A DNA stretch of 64,000 bases from positions 292,499-356,498 of the forward strand of contig WVZL01000016.1 of the NCBI GenBank assembly GCA_011772495.1, read 5' to 3'. Shown in pieces: positions 18,443-27,157 of this stretch (positions are counted from its first letter, which is position 1; every line of letters starts with the position of its first letter). This stretch comes from Candidatus Aminicenantota bacterium. Its GTDB lineage: Bacteria; Acidobacteriota; Aminicenantia; Aminicenantales; Aminicenantaceae. The translations under genes and the position numbers were made by a program. The notes under the pieces are model-generated. The model worked only from the letters and a program-made list of their open reading frames with translations. It searched no databases and was not told where the DNA came from.

Positions 18443-18471
18443 ATTAAAAGAAAGTCTCTACGGATTGTCAA
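18443..18471 (-). promoter_or_regulatory. Sigma70-type promoter of the sdh-Rieske-cytochrome b operon
   Basis: On the minus strand there is a perfect -35 TTGACA (18466-18471), a 17-base spacer and -10 TTTAAT (18443-18448, five of six). Transcription would start near 18436, leaving a leader of about 24 bases with a good ribosome-binding site. The remaining 240 bases up to xdhC show no gene or RNA that I recognise. Confidence 0.75.
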
Positions 18472-18708
18472 GAAAAAAGCGAGACAAGTCTTTTATGAAG
18501 AAACGCTTAATGAAGAAAAAAGAGTCTAGATTAGTCTTGGATGTCATTGCTTGAATTTAAAAAATCATAAAAGTTATCACGGCCTGATCCTATTGAATTT
18601 CTCTGAGCTTTTTCTCTTTTCATTTTGATGAGGATATGATACCTAATAATAGAACATTTAAAGTGTGAAAAAGAGCTCCATCCTGGGCCAGAGGATCTAA
18701 CACCTAAT

Positions 18709-19797
18709 ATGAAAAACATTTACGTTCGCCTCATAGAGTTGCTGAAAGGAGGAAAGCAGCTCGCTCTGTCTACTATCATCCAGACGAAAGGCTCAACTCC
18801 TCAGGTCCCAGGAGCTTCAGCCTTGTTTTCCGCAGCGGGACGCCTCGAAGGCACGCTGGGCGGAGGGCTGTTGGAATTCGAAGCGGAGAAAGAAACTCTC
18901 CAGTCTATCAAAGAAAATGCTTCTCGTCTCTCCGATTTTTACCTTAAGGAGGATATATCTTCGAAAGAAGGAGCCATCTGTGGAGGAGAAGCAAAAATCC
19001 TGATCGACACTTCTCCTGAGGAGCACCGGGGTCCATTCCAGGAGCTAAAACAATCCCTTTTTCACCGCAAGCCAGGTGTCTTAGCCACTTTCATAGACCT
19101 GATATCTGCCGAGAAAATATCTCTTCTTCGTGAATGGATAGAGAGAAAAGAGAAACAGGATATAGCCCTGAAAAGTCCTTTTTCTCCCTTCCGAGAGGAA
19201 ATCGGAAAAGCCTTCTCAGAGGGAAAGCCCAGTTTATTAAGAACCTGGATCAAAAGAGCTACGGGCCAGGCGAAGGAGAGCTTGCTTTTCTTAGAGCCCA
19301 TTTCTCCTCTGCCTCAACTTGTCATTGCCGGAGCTGGTCATATCGGTCAAGCTTTAGCCCGCCTCGGGAATTTCCTGAATTTCGAGGTCACGGTCATCGA
19401 CGACCGACCTGAATACGCCAATAAAAAATTGCTTCCCGAGGCTGATCATATCCTCGTCGAGGAAATCGGAAAGGCTGTCCAGAATTTTTCTATCTCTGGC
19501 GATACTTACTTAGTGATTGTGACTCGCGGGCATCGCCACGACGGAGAAGCTCTCCGCCAGTGCATAGCTTCCCAGGCAGCCTACGTCGGCATGATAGGGA
19601 GCCGACGGAAAATCAAGCTCATGCGCCAGAAATTTCTGGAGAAAGGATGGGCCACTTCTAATCAATTTGACCGGGTTAAGGCCCCTGTCGGCCTCGATAT
19701 CCAGTCTAAAACTGTAGAAGAGATCGCCATCAGCATTGCTGCTCAGCTCGTTTTGGTTCGCAGCCAGGCCCAAGAAAAAAAAGGACCAAGAGATTAA
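18709..19797 (+). CDS. xdhC: XdhC/CoxI-family molybdenum cofactor insertion protein
   Basis: 362 residues. The N-terminal XdhC/CoxI domain shows TIIQTKGSTPQVPGA and GTLGGGLLEFEAE; the C-terminal Rossmann domain has the nucleotide motif GAGHIGQALARLG (near residue 205) and ends with VGMIGSRRKIKLM and the KAPVGLDIQSKT segment. XdhC proteins bind the molybdenum cofactor, help its sulfuration and pass it to xanthine dehydrogenase-type enzymes. This fits the molybdenum hydroxylase at the left end of the window, although it is 17 kb away. No clear ribosome-binding site precedes ATG 18709. The gene ends one base before the next start. Confidence 0.93.
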   Translation: MKNIYVRLIELLKGGKQLALSTIIQTKGSTPQVPGASALFSAAGRLEGTLGGGLLEFEAEKETLQSIKENASRLSDFYLKEDISSKEGAICGGEAKILIDTSPEEHRGPFQELKQSLFHRKPGVLATFIDLISAEKISLLREWIERKEKQDIALKSPFSPFREEIGKAFSEGKPSLLRTWIKRATGQAKESLLFLEPISPLPQLVIAGAGHIGQALARLGNFLNFEVTVIDDRPEYANKKLLPEADHILVEEIGKAVQNFSISGDTYLVIVTRGHRHDGEALRQCIASQAAYVGMIGSRRKIKLMRQKFLEKGWATSNQFDRVKAPVGLDIQSKTVEEIAISIAAQLVLVRSQAQEKKGPRD

Positions 19798-19798
19798 G

Positions 19799-20389
19799 AT
19801 GATATGGGCTATGATACTTGCCGCAGGAGAATCCACTCGGGTGGGAAAGCCTAAACTTCTACTTCCCTTCGGGGAAAAAACCATAATCGAAACGATCATC
19901 GGCCAAGCCATCGCTTCAAGAGCGGATAAGACCTTGGTCGTCCTTGGTTCAGGCTGGGAAAAAATAGCAGAGAAAATCAAGAAATTTGACCTGAAAACCA
20001 CTGTGAACCCTAATTTTAAAAAGGGGATGCTTTCCTCTGTCCAGAGGGGATTCAAAGCGCTTCCTGAAAACACTCGAGCCGTTCTGGTCTTGCTCGGTGA
20101 TCAACCTGCTGTTTCGGCTGCCATCATCGACCAAATCATCGAGGCCTACCAGAGGACAAATAAGGGGATTGTGCTTCCTGTCTACAAGAAGGAACGAGGG
20201 CACCCAGTCCTAATCGACCTGAAATACAAAGGCGAGGTGGAAGGTCTCAGTCACGAAATCGGGCTTCGTGGTCTGGTCTACAGCCATCCCGAGGATATCA
20301 TGGAAATAGAAGTCAACACAGCGAGCATTCTCAGGGATATTGATTACCTGGAGGATTACCAGAAAGAGCTAACCAAGGACAAAGAGTAA
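19799..20389 (+). CDS. MobA-like molybdenum cofactor nucleotidyltransferase (MocA type)
   Basis: 196 residues from ATG 19799, one base after the xdhC stop. The N-terminus has the nucleotidyltransferase signature LAAGESTRVGKPKLLLPFG; VLLGDQPAVS holds the metal-binding aspartate and VLPVYKKERGHPVLI is the family's substrate region. MocA attaches CMP to the pterin cofactor (MobA attaches GMP). The cytosine form is typical for xanthine dehydrogenase-family enzymes and for pairing with XdhC, so MocA is the better guess. A longer start at 19736 would overlap xdhC and is not preferred. Confidence 0.88.
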   Translation: MIWAMILAAGESTRVGKPKLLLPFGEKTIIETIIGQAIASRADKTLVVLGSGWEKIAEKIKKFDLKTTVNPNFKKGMLSSVQRGFKALPENTRAVLVLLGDQPAVSAAIIDQIIEAYQRTNKGIVLPVYKKERGHPVLIDLKYKGEVEGLSHEIGLRGLVYSHPEDIMEIEVNTASILRDIDYLEDYQKELTKDKE

Positions 20390-20573
20390 TCCAGGATACG
20401 AGCACCAACCCAAAAAGTTTTAATAATAATCTTTGAAGCATCTAATTCCCTAGAATCCCTTTCATTTCCCCGAAAAAATTAATCATTCCTGAATAATAAT
20501 TATTAAAAGATTAGAGTCTATAGTTTAAAATAAGATACTTAGGCTCTAGCTGCGAGGTTGAATTGATTTTAAT

Positions 20574-20601
20574 GGAAGATTTTCTTCTTTCCTCCGTCTA
20601 A
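20574..20601 (+). promoter_or_regulatory. Possible ECF-type promoter before the sigma factor gene
   Basis: GGAAGA (20574-20579) and GTCTAA (20596-20601), 16 bases apart, resemble the GGAA / GTC pattern of self-regulated ECF promoters. The -35 lacks the usual AAC core, so support is weak. The rest of the 246-base gap is A/T-rich with no gene. Confidence 0.25.
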
Positions 20602-20635
20602 ATATTGTACAGAGGTAAAGAAGAATCGAAGATGA

Positions 20636-21190
20636 ATGGAAGAAAAGGTTCTTGTTCAACGGAGTAAGGAAGGAGATCAAGAGGCTTTCTCTGTTCTGGT
20701 CAACAAGTACAAAACAAAGGTGTTCAGATTGGCTTTCAGTTTAACCCAAGACCGAGACATCGCCGATGACCTGGCTCAAGAGGCTTTCATCAGGGCCTAT
20801 CTGTCCCTCCCTAAATTTCAGCAGAAGTCAGAATTTGGCACCTGGCTCTACAGAATTACGGTGAATCATACTATGGATTATCTAAGAAAAAAGACGAGAA
20901 GGAAAGAAGTCTCCCTCGAGGATTTCGCCATTTCTCAGGAGGAAGAAACTCTCACCCCTGAAAAGCATGAAGAAGAAGAACAAAAAAGAATCATCCTCTA
21001 CAGAAGCCTCGAGAAGCTTCCTGAAAAATACAGATTGATTTTAACTTTGAGAGATAGGCAGGGATTCTCCTATAAAGAAATTGCCAAAATCTTGAAGATT
21101 TCTCCTGGCACAGTTGACTCCCGTCTTCACCGGGCCAGGGAATTACTCACGAAAAAAATAAGTTCTTTCTTGGAAAGGAGGCAACCATGA
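20636..21190 (+). CDS. ECF-family RNA polymerase sigma factor
   Basis: 184 residues. Region 2 (DIADDLAQEAFIRAYLSLPKF and TWLYRITVNHTMDYLRKK) and region 4 (LPEKYRLILTLRDRQGFSYKEIAKIL followed by SPGTVDSRLHRAREL) are complete, joined by a short linker, as in group IV (extracytoplasmic function) sigma factors. It directs RNA polymerase to a small stress regulon. The stop overlaps the start of the anti-sigma gene (ATGA), the standard arrangement. The genes downstream suggest that the signal is envelope stress or toxic compounds. Confidence 0.95.
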   Translation: MEEKVLVQRSKEGDQEAFSVLVNKYKTKVFRLAFSLTQDRDIADDLAQEAFIRAYLSLPKFQQKSEFGTWLYRITVNHTMDYLRKKTRRKEVSLEDFAISQEEETLTPEKHEEEEQKRIILYRSLEKLPEKYRLILTLRDRQGFSYKEIAKILKISPGTVDSRLHRARELLTKKISSFLERRQP

Positions 21191-21675
21191 AATGCAAAGA
21201 GGTAGAGAAACTTCTTTCTCGACACTTTGATAGTATCCTAACTTCAGAAGAGAAAGATAATCTCGAAATCCATCTGAAGAGTTGTTCGTCCTGCCAAGCC
21301 AAAAGGCGAGAATACGAGACTATCCTCGAAACCTTAAGAAAAGAAGAATTCCCCGAGCTCAAGCCTTACTTCTGGGAACGACTGCAGCCTAAATTAAAAG
21401 AAAAATTTCTTCCCTTAACACTCTGGAAGCAGTGGAGCATCAGAGCCATTCCCATATCCCTCCTAGTCATCTTGCTGCTGGCAACAGCTTTATTGATTTT
21501 TCTCCCCGAGAAAAAAGTCGAGCTGAGTCAGACAGAGGCTCTTCTTCTCCGTGAGCTGAACCCCCTGCAGGAAGCAAACACCTTGTTGGAGGAGAGAAAT
21601 ATCGAAAACCAAAACATGATGCTAATTTTTACTTCCCTGGAAGAGGAAAACACAGAGAGGAGATATGAGCCATGA
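21187..21675 (+). CDS. Membrane anti-sigma factor with zinc-finger (zf-HC2) domain
   Basis: 162 residues. The N-terminus has the anti-sigma zinc finger (C3, H33, C37 and C40 by my count, in the segment ending LKSCSSC), a single transmembrane helix follows (about 90-108), and the C-terminal part is a short acidic extracytoplasmic tail. It should hold the ECF sigma factor inactive until a signal is sensed outside the inner membrane. It overlaps the sigma gene at its start and the CpxP-like gene at its end. Confidence 0.88.
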   Translation: MKCKEVEKLLSRHFDSILTSEEKDNLEIHLKSCSSCQAKRREYETILETLRKEEFPELKPYFWERLQPKLKEKFLPLTLWKQWSIRAIPISLLVILLLATALLIFLPEKKVELSQTEALLLRELNPLQEANTLLEERNIENQNMMLIFTSLEEENTERRYEP

Positions 21676-22112
21676 AAAATAACACAAAATTCTGGATTGT
21701 GTTTTCTCTTATCATCGTCTTTGCTGTCGGAGTTGTCGGTGGAATTTTCTTGGAAAGGTTTGTCCTTGACAAGAAAACAGAAAGATACCCCAGGAGTAGG
21801 CGGCATATTCGTTTTCCCAGCCTTGAAACGATGGCCCAGGAATTGGAGCTGAGCGCTGAACAGCAGGAAAAGATAAGGGAGATTTTTAAGAAGAATGAAG
21901 AAAGTTTCAAAGGACTGAGGCGCCAAATGCATGAAAGCCTTTCCACCATGAGAACTCAGCTCAAGGATGAGATAAAAAGTGTCTTGAACGAAGAGCAGGA
22001 TCGTAAATTCGAAATCATGGTAGAAAAATACCTGTCTCAGAGGAGAGATGAACAAGAAAAAAGAAAAAAATACTCGAAAAAATCCAAGCGAGATAAAGGA
22101 GCACTGAAATGA
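21672..22112 (+). CDS. CpxP/Spy-like periplasmic stress protein
   Basis: 146 residues with an N-terminal membrane segment (about 8-28) and a highly charged helical periplasmic part. The pattern LELSAEQQEKIREIF followed by a long helix and LNEEQDRKFEIM resembles the LTxxQ repeats of Spy, CpxP and the periplasmic heavy-metal sensor family. Such proteins bind misfolded proteins or modulate envelope stress signalling. It is translationally coupled to the anti-sigma gene and to the MacA-like adaptor gene by four-base overlaps. The last 20 residues are very basic. Confidence 0.75.
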   Translation: MKNNTKFWIVFSLIIVFAVGVVGGIFLERFVLDKKTERYPRSRRHIRFPSLETMAQELELSAEQQEKIREIFKKNEESFKGLRRQMHESLSTMRTQLKDEIKSVLNEEQDRKFEIMVEKYLSQRRDEQEKRKKYSKKSKRDKGALK

Positions 22113-23452
22113 AAAAGAAAATCATAATCGGTGCTGTCATCTTAGTTGTCATTGTAGGAATTGTTTTAGGTTTCACCGTTTTTAACCGTAGCAATAATAA
22201 TAACGAACAATATAAGAAAGAAGCAGTCAACAGAGGGGACATCGAAGCCCTGGTCATCACCACCGGATCCCTAAACCCGGTGACCATTGTTGAAGTCGGC
22301 AGCCAAGTCTCAGGAAGAATTTCCAGACTCTATGCTGACTTCAATTCAGAGGTTAAAGAAGGCCAAGTGATCGCTGAACTTGACCAATCTCTGTTCTTGA
22401 CTCGAGTGCAGCAGAGTAAAGCCAATCATGAAAGCGCCAAGGCTTCACTCGAAAAAGCCAAAGTCACTCTAGAGAATATGAAGAGAAAATACGACCGCGC
22501 CCTGGACCTTTTAAAAAAGGAGCTGATATCTTTTGAAGAAAAAGAGACTGCAGAAACTCAATACTATACGGCCAAGGCTGATGTGCAGTCCTCAGAAGCA
22601 CGGCTGGAGCAGGCCAAATCTCAGTTAGACTCGAGTAATGTGGACTTAGCCTATACCATCATCAAATCACCTATAGACGGAATCGTCATCTCACGAGATG
22701 TTAACGTAGGCCAAACTGTGGCCGCCAGTTTTCAGGCTCCGGTCCTCTTTCAAATTGCCAATGATTTGAGCAAAATGCAGGTGGAATGTAGCGTGGATGA
22801 GGCCGATATCGGAAAAATCAAAGAAGGCCAAAAGGTTAAGTTTACGGTGGATGCTTTCCCTAACGATGCTTTTGCTGGGAAAGTCACCCAGGTGAGATAC
22901 TCTCCTGAAGTTATCCAGAATGTCGTCACCTACACGACTATTGTTGAAGTGGATAATCCTGAGATGAAACTAAGACCTGGCATGACAGCCACAGTTTCAG
23001 TTGTAACCGGAGAAGCAAAGAATGCTTTGAGAGTCCCGAATGCGGCCTTACGGTTTAATCCCCAGTTGTCTCCTGAAGAAATGAGAAAGATTTACGATGA
23101 AATGCGTCAGGAAATGATGGCCCGAAGAGGAGGAACAGCCCCCTCAGGACGGTCGAATGGCGAAAGAAGCTCGCAAACAGAAGGAGGCCCAAGTTCCCAA
23201 AGAAGAAGTCAATCCCCTGGAGGAATGGGTTCTGCTGAGGCCGGGGGCAGGATGAGCCAGTTTTCTCGAATCTGGATAGAAGATGATAAAGGAAGACTCC
23301 GTCCGATCTTCGTAAAACAGGGAGTCACAGATAACACCTATACAGAGATCGTCTGGGGAAACCTGAAGGAAGGCCAACAGGTCATCACCGGCGAAATCGG
23401 CAGCTCCAGGGTTCGATTTAGAGGAGGAATGCCGTTCATGAGACGGCGCTAA
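22109..23452 (+). CDS. MacA-like periplasmic adaptor (membrane fusion protein)
   Basis: 447 residues with an N-terminal signal/anchor helix, a biotinyl-lipoyl-like domain (VGSQVSGRISRLYADFNSEV), a coiled-coil hairpin (about 90-180), and beta-barrel domains (NVGQTVAASFQAPVLFQIA, RPGMTATVSV). It links an inner-membrane transporter to TolC. Residues about 340-390 form a Ser/Gly/Arg-rich low-complexity insert. The following genes encode a MacB-type ATPase and permease as separate chains, so this is a MacAB-type tripartite export system. Confidence 0.93.
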   Translation: MKKKIIIGAVILVVIVGIVLGFTVFNRSNNNNEQYKKEAVNRGDIEALVITTGSLNPVTIVEVGSQVSGRISRLYADFNSEVKEGQVIAELDQSLFLTRVQQSKANHESAKASLEKAKVTLENMKRKYDRALDLLKKELISFEEKETAETQYYTAKADVQSSEARLEQAKSQLDSSNVDLAYTIIKSPIDGIVISRDVNVGQTVAASFQAPVLFQIANDLSKMQVECSVDEADIGKIKEGQKVKFTVDAFPNDAFAGKVTQVRYSPEVIQNVVTYTTIVEVDNPEMKLRPGMTATVSVVTGEAKNALRVPNAALRFNPQLSPEEMRKIYDEMRQEMMARRGGTAPSGRSNGERSSQTEGGPSSQRRSQSPGGMGSAEAGGRMSQFSRIWIEDDKGRLRPIFVKQGVTDNTYTEIVWGNLKEGQQVITGEIGSSRVRFRGGMPFMRRR

Positions 23453-23490
23453 GAGCATCTTCTCGTCAAGCCTGAGAAAAGGAATAGGAT

Positions 23491-24183
23491 ATGGATAACA
23501 ACAAAATCATCCGAATGGAAAATATCACCAGGGTCTACAAGGTCGGCGAAACAGAGGTCAAGGCCTTAAGAGGTGTTTCCTACAGTATTCAACAGGGCGA
23601 TCTGGTAGCCATCATGGGCCCTTCTGGTTCGGGAAAATCCACCCTCATGAACATCATCGGCTGCTTGGACAAGCCCACTGAGGGAAAATATTTCCTGGAA
23701 AATCAGGAAGTCTCGACCTTTGACAAGAACAAACTGGCTCATATCCGGAACAAAAACATTGGTTTTGTCTTCCAGAATTTTAATCTTCTCGCCCGCACTA
23801 CAGCTTTAGAAAACACGGAACTGCCGCTTTTGTATTCGAACGTATCCCGCAAGAATGCTAAAGAGTTAGCATTGCAGGCCCTTTCTTCAGTCGGTCTGGA
23901 AGGCCGCGAGCTCCATCGGACAAACCAGCTTTCAGGGGGAGAAATGCAGCGAGTCGCCATCGCCCGGGCCTTGGTAAACAGCCCTTCTATCCTTCTGGCA
24001 GACGAACCGACGGGAAATTTAGATACCAAAACAGGGAAAGAAATAATAGAACTCTTCGGCAAGCTAAACCAGGAAAAGAATATCACTGTTATTCTGGTTA
24101 CCCACGACCCTGATGTCTCCAGTGCGGCTCACAAAAGAGTCCATCTCAGAGATGGGCAGATCGAAGAAGAAGAAAAGGAGTGA
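23491..24183 (+). CDS. MacB/LolD-type ABC transporter ATPase
   Basis: 230 residues. Walker A is GPSGSGKST, the signature is LSGGEMQ, Walker B is ILLADEPTGNLD and the switch histidine is in VTHD. The sequence belongs to the MacB/LolD/FtsE group, whose ATPases drive transport-linked conformational change without moving substrate through the membrane domain. It lies between the adaptor and the permease genes with only a few bases before the permease start. Confidence 0.96.
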   Translation: MDNNKIIRMENITRVYKVGETEVKALRGVSYSIQQGDLVAIMGPSGSGKSTLMNIIGCLDKPTEGKYFLENQEVSTFDKNKLAHIRNKNIGFVFQNFNLLARTTALENTELPLLYSNVSRKNAKELALQALSSVGLEGRELHRTNQLSGGEMQRVAIARALVNSPSILLADEPTGNLDTKTGKEIIELFGKLNQEKNITVILVTHDPDVSSAAHKRVHLRDGQIEEEEKE

Positions 24184-24186
24184 ACA

Positions 24187-25407
24187 ATGAACCTGCTCAG
24201 GACGATTCCAGTCTCCTTAAGAGCCTTGAGCCGGAACAAGATGCGCACTTTTCTGACCGCCTTAGGTATTATTATCGGAGTCGGGGCTGTAATATCCATG
24301 ATCAGTATAGGGCAGGGGGCAAAGAGAGCAGTCGAAGCTAGATTCAATTCCATGGGAACTAACCTCCTCTTTGTTCATGCCGGAAGCCGTTCCTACCGAG
24401 GCCGTCATGGTGGTGGGGGAACATATCAAAACCTTACTCCAGATGACGCCAAAGCCATACAGGAACAGGCTGATGCTGTGAAATATGTGTCACCCAACGT
24501 CTCGACTCGAGCTCAGGTCATCTACGGAAATAAGAATTGGAATACCTCTATCCAAGGTGTTGGTGCGAAGTATCTGGAAATCAGAAACTGGGAACTCGAA
24601 GATGGAATCTTCTTTGATGAAAATATGGTTAAAATAGGTGCCAAGGTTTGCATATTAGGCAGCGAAGTGAACGAGAATATTTTCGAGGGCGCAGATTCGA
24701 TAGGACACATTATCAGAATCAAGAAAATTCCTTTCCGAGTGATCGGTGTTTTTAAATCGAGAGGTGAATCTGGGGGGTGGTTTAACAGGGACGATATGAT
24801 CGCCATTCCTTATACCACTGCCCAAAGGAGAATCACCGGAAGGACTGACAGGATTGGGAGCATAGATGTCTCAGCCGTATCCATGGTCAGATCCGTAGAA
24901 GCCCAGGAGCAAATCGAGGAGATCCTCCGGATTCGACATAAGATTGCTCCCGGAGCAGAAGATGATTTTCACATCGGCAATATGTCGGAAATAGCCGAAG
25001 GCGCTGCCGAGTCTACCAAAATCCTCACTATACTTCTCGGAGGAATAGCCTCTGTCTCCCTATTGGTTGGAGGCATAGGAATAATGAATATTATGCTGGT
25101 CTCGGTAACCGAACGCATCAGAGAAATCGGTATCAGGATGTCCGTAGGAGCCCGGGAAAAGGATATTCTTTTCCAGTTCCTGACTGAAGCGATTGTTTTA
25201 AGCGTGATGGGGGGCTTCATCGGAATCGGTGTCGGAGTGGGCACCTCCAAACTCATCTCCCACTTTGCTGGCTGGCAGACTCTTATTTCTGCTGGTTCCA
25301 TCATGCTGGCTTTCCTGTTTGCTGGCTCGGTGGGGATCTTTTTTGGGTACTATCCTGCTCGAAAAGCTTCCAAGCTCGACCCGATCGAAGCTTTGCGTTA
25401 TGAATAA
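24187..25407 (+). CDS. MacB-type ABC transporter permease
   Basis: 406 residues. An N-terminal transmembrane helix (about 18-40) is followed by a large periplasmic MacB core domain and then three C-terminal helices in an FtsX domain (GGIGIMNIMLVSVTERIREIG, AIVLSVMGGFIGIGVG). This is the FtsX-like half of MacB. Together with the ATPase, the adaptor and TolC it should export peptides, siderophores or other amphipathic compounds from the periplasm. The exact substrate is unknown. Confidence 0.95.
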   Translation: MNLLRTIPVSLRALSRNKMRTFLTALGIIIGVGAVISMISIGQGAKRAVEARFNSMGTNLLFVHAGSRSYRGRHGGGGTYQNLTPDDAKAIQEQADAVKYVSPNVSTRAQVIYGNKNWNTSIQGVGAKYLEIRNWELEDGIFFDENMVKIGAKVCILGSEVNENIFEGADSIGHIIRIKKIPFRVIGVFKSRGESGGWFNRDDMIAIPYTTAQRRITGRTDRIGSIDVSAVSMVRSVEAQEQIEEILRIRHKIAPGAEDDFHIGNMSEIAEGAAESTKILTILLGGIASVSLLVGGIGIMNIMLVSVTERIREIGIRMSVGAREKDILFQFLTEAIVLSVMGGFIGIGVGVGTSKLISHFAGWQTLISAGSIMLAFLFAGSVGIFFGYYPARKASKLDPIEALRYE

Positions 25408-25442
25408 AGGTCATTATTGATCATACATTCAAGGAGGAAAAA

Positions 25443-27023
25443 ATGGTCAAACGTGTTACAGGAACTATAACAGTTCTGCTTCTTCTGATGGCCACAGGAT
25501 CGCTGGCTCAACAAGAGGAAAGAACAACGGCTCTTTCCCTGGAAGACTGCATCCTGAAAGCTATGAAAAACAACATCAGTGTCGCCGTCGAAGTTCTAAA
25601 CCCCGAACTCTCTGATATCTCAGTCTCTCAGGCCAGGGAAAAATTCATGCCCAATCTTTCCCTTAACTACAATAAAAGGGACACCAATTCAGCCTCCTAT
25701 TCGTTCCTTGACGCTGCTGAACAGGTATCCACTACATATAATGACTATTCATTTGAGTTCTCACAACTCATTCCTACAGGAGGCAGCTTATTAATCTCTC
25801 TCGATGGCTACAAGAACGAAACCAACAGAAGCTTCCAGACAATAAATCCTCGCTACGGAACCACCCTGACTTTCAATTTCACCCAGCCTCTTCTGAAAGA
25901 TTTTGGATTCAATGCTAGCCGGAGAGAAATCATCGTTGCCCAGAACAACAGTGACATTTCAGAAAATACTTTTAAAAAAGTTCTGCAGGATACGATTTAT
26001 AACGTGGAGCAGGCTTACTGGAATCTGGTTTACAGCATTGAAAACCTTAAAGTCCGAAGACAATCATTAGAACTCGCTCGAGACTTGTTGGAGAGAAACA
26101 AAAGAGCTGTCGAAGTGGGTTCTCTGGCACCTATAGAGATATTGAGTGCCCAGGCCGATGTGGCTACCCGGGAGGCGGATATCTTTGAGGCCGAAGCCTT
26201 AGTCAAGAATAATGAGGATCTTTTGAAGACAATCATCAACCTTTCTGCTGAAGAAGAGGCGGCCGATTTGGTGCAAATAATCCCCGAGGAGAGACCAGAC
26301 TATAAAAAAACGGAATTAAGACTCGAAGAGGTGAATCTCGAGGAAGTTCTCCTTACAGCCTTGAAAAACCGCCCTGATCTGAAGGCCACGAGGATAGATC
26401 TGAAGAACAAGGAATTCGATCTAAGCTACACCAGGAATCAACTTCTTCCAGACCTAAGCCTCCAAGCCTCTTACTGGAGTCCAGGCATAACAGGAGACCA
26501 AATTCTGTATGGTCCAGAAGGTGTCTTCGGGCCTCCGATCGGGACCATCCCGGGTACGCCCTCAGATGCCTTAAGGGATGCCATTAATTTTAGGTACAAA
26601 AACTGGACAATCGGATTAACATTAAATATTCCGCTCAACAGCATAGTCTCGCGGGCGGCCTATGCCCAGGCAAGGGTTAACCTGGATCAGGCCGTGCTGC
26701 GCATCAAGGACCAGGAACAGCAAATTTTCCTGGAGATAAAGACCGCTGTAAGGGCCGTGCAAACAAATTTCAAACGTGCTCAGGCCTATACAGTTGCCCG
26801 CGAGCTCGCTGAAGAAAAACTGGAAGCTGAGGAAGAAAAACTCAAAGTGGGGCTCAGCACCAACTATTTTGTCCTTCAATATCAAAGAGACCTAGCCACA
26901 GCCCAAACCCAGGAACTCAGAGCCATCGTTGATTATATCCTCTCCTTAGCTTTCTTGAGCAAAGCTTCAGGGGTAAGCCTCGAAGATAAAAATATCGAGA
27001 TTTCCGAAATTCTAGGAGATTAA
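25443..27023 (+). CDS. TolC-family outer membrane efflux protein
   Basis: 526 residues with a signal peptide and two outer membrane efflux protein repeats rich in long helices (LARDLLERNKRAVEVG and ARELAEEKLEAEEEKLKVG mark equivalent helices). It is expected to form the trimeric outer membrane channel for the MacA-MacB system just upstream. It has its own good ribosome-binding site (AAGGAGG) 35 bases after the permease gene. It could also serve the RND pump encoded downstream, which has no TolC gene of its own. Confidence 0.92.
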   Translation: MVKRVTGTITVLLLLMATGSLAQQEERTTALSLEDCILKAMKNNISVAVEVLNPELSDISVSQAREKFMPNLSLNYNKRDTNSASYSFLDAAEQVSTTYNDYSFEFSQLIPTGGSLLISLDGYKNETNRSFQTINPRYGTTLTFNFTQPLLKDFGFNASRREIIVAQNNSDISENTFKKVLQDTIYNVEQAYWNLVYSIENLKVRRQSLELARDLLERNKRAVEVGSLAPIEILSAQADVATREADIFEAEALVKNNEDLLKTIINLSAEEEAADLVQIIPEERPDYKKTELRLEEVNLEEVLLTALKNRPDLKATRIDLKNKEFDLSYTRNQLLPDLSLQASYWSPGITGDQILYGPEGVFGPPIGTIPGTPSDALRDAINFRYKNWTIGLTLNIPLNSIVSRAAYAQARVNLDQAVLRIKDQEQQIFLEIKTAVRAVQTNFKRAQAYTVARELAEEKLEAEEEKLKVGLSTNYFVLQYQRDLATAQTQELRAIVDYILSLAFLSKASGVSLEDKNIEISEILGD

Positions 27024-27157
27024 TTATTCTGATGATATAAATATTTAATTAAAAATTAGGAAAGTGCTACTTTATATATTCTTGGCGGAATCCAATCAGA
27101 CGTGGATGGTTCAAAAGTCAAGCGGAAAAGAGTCTGACACCTTGAAGGAGTAAGATC

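Noticed and set aside
18413-18708. Possible tRNA or small RNA in the gap before xdhC
   Set aside because: No cloverleaf or T-loop consensus was found; only the promoter of the sdh operon is supported.
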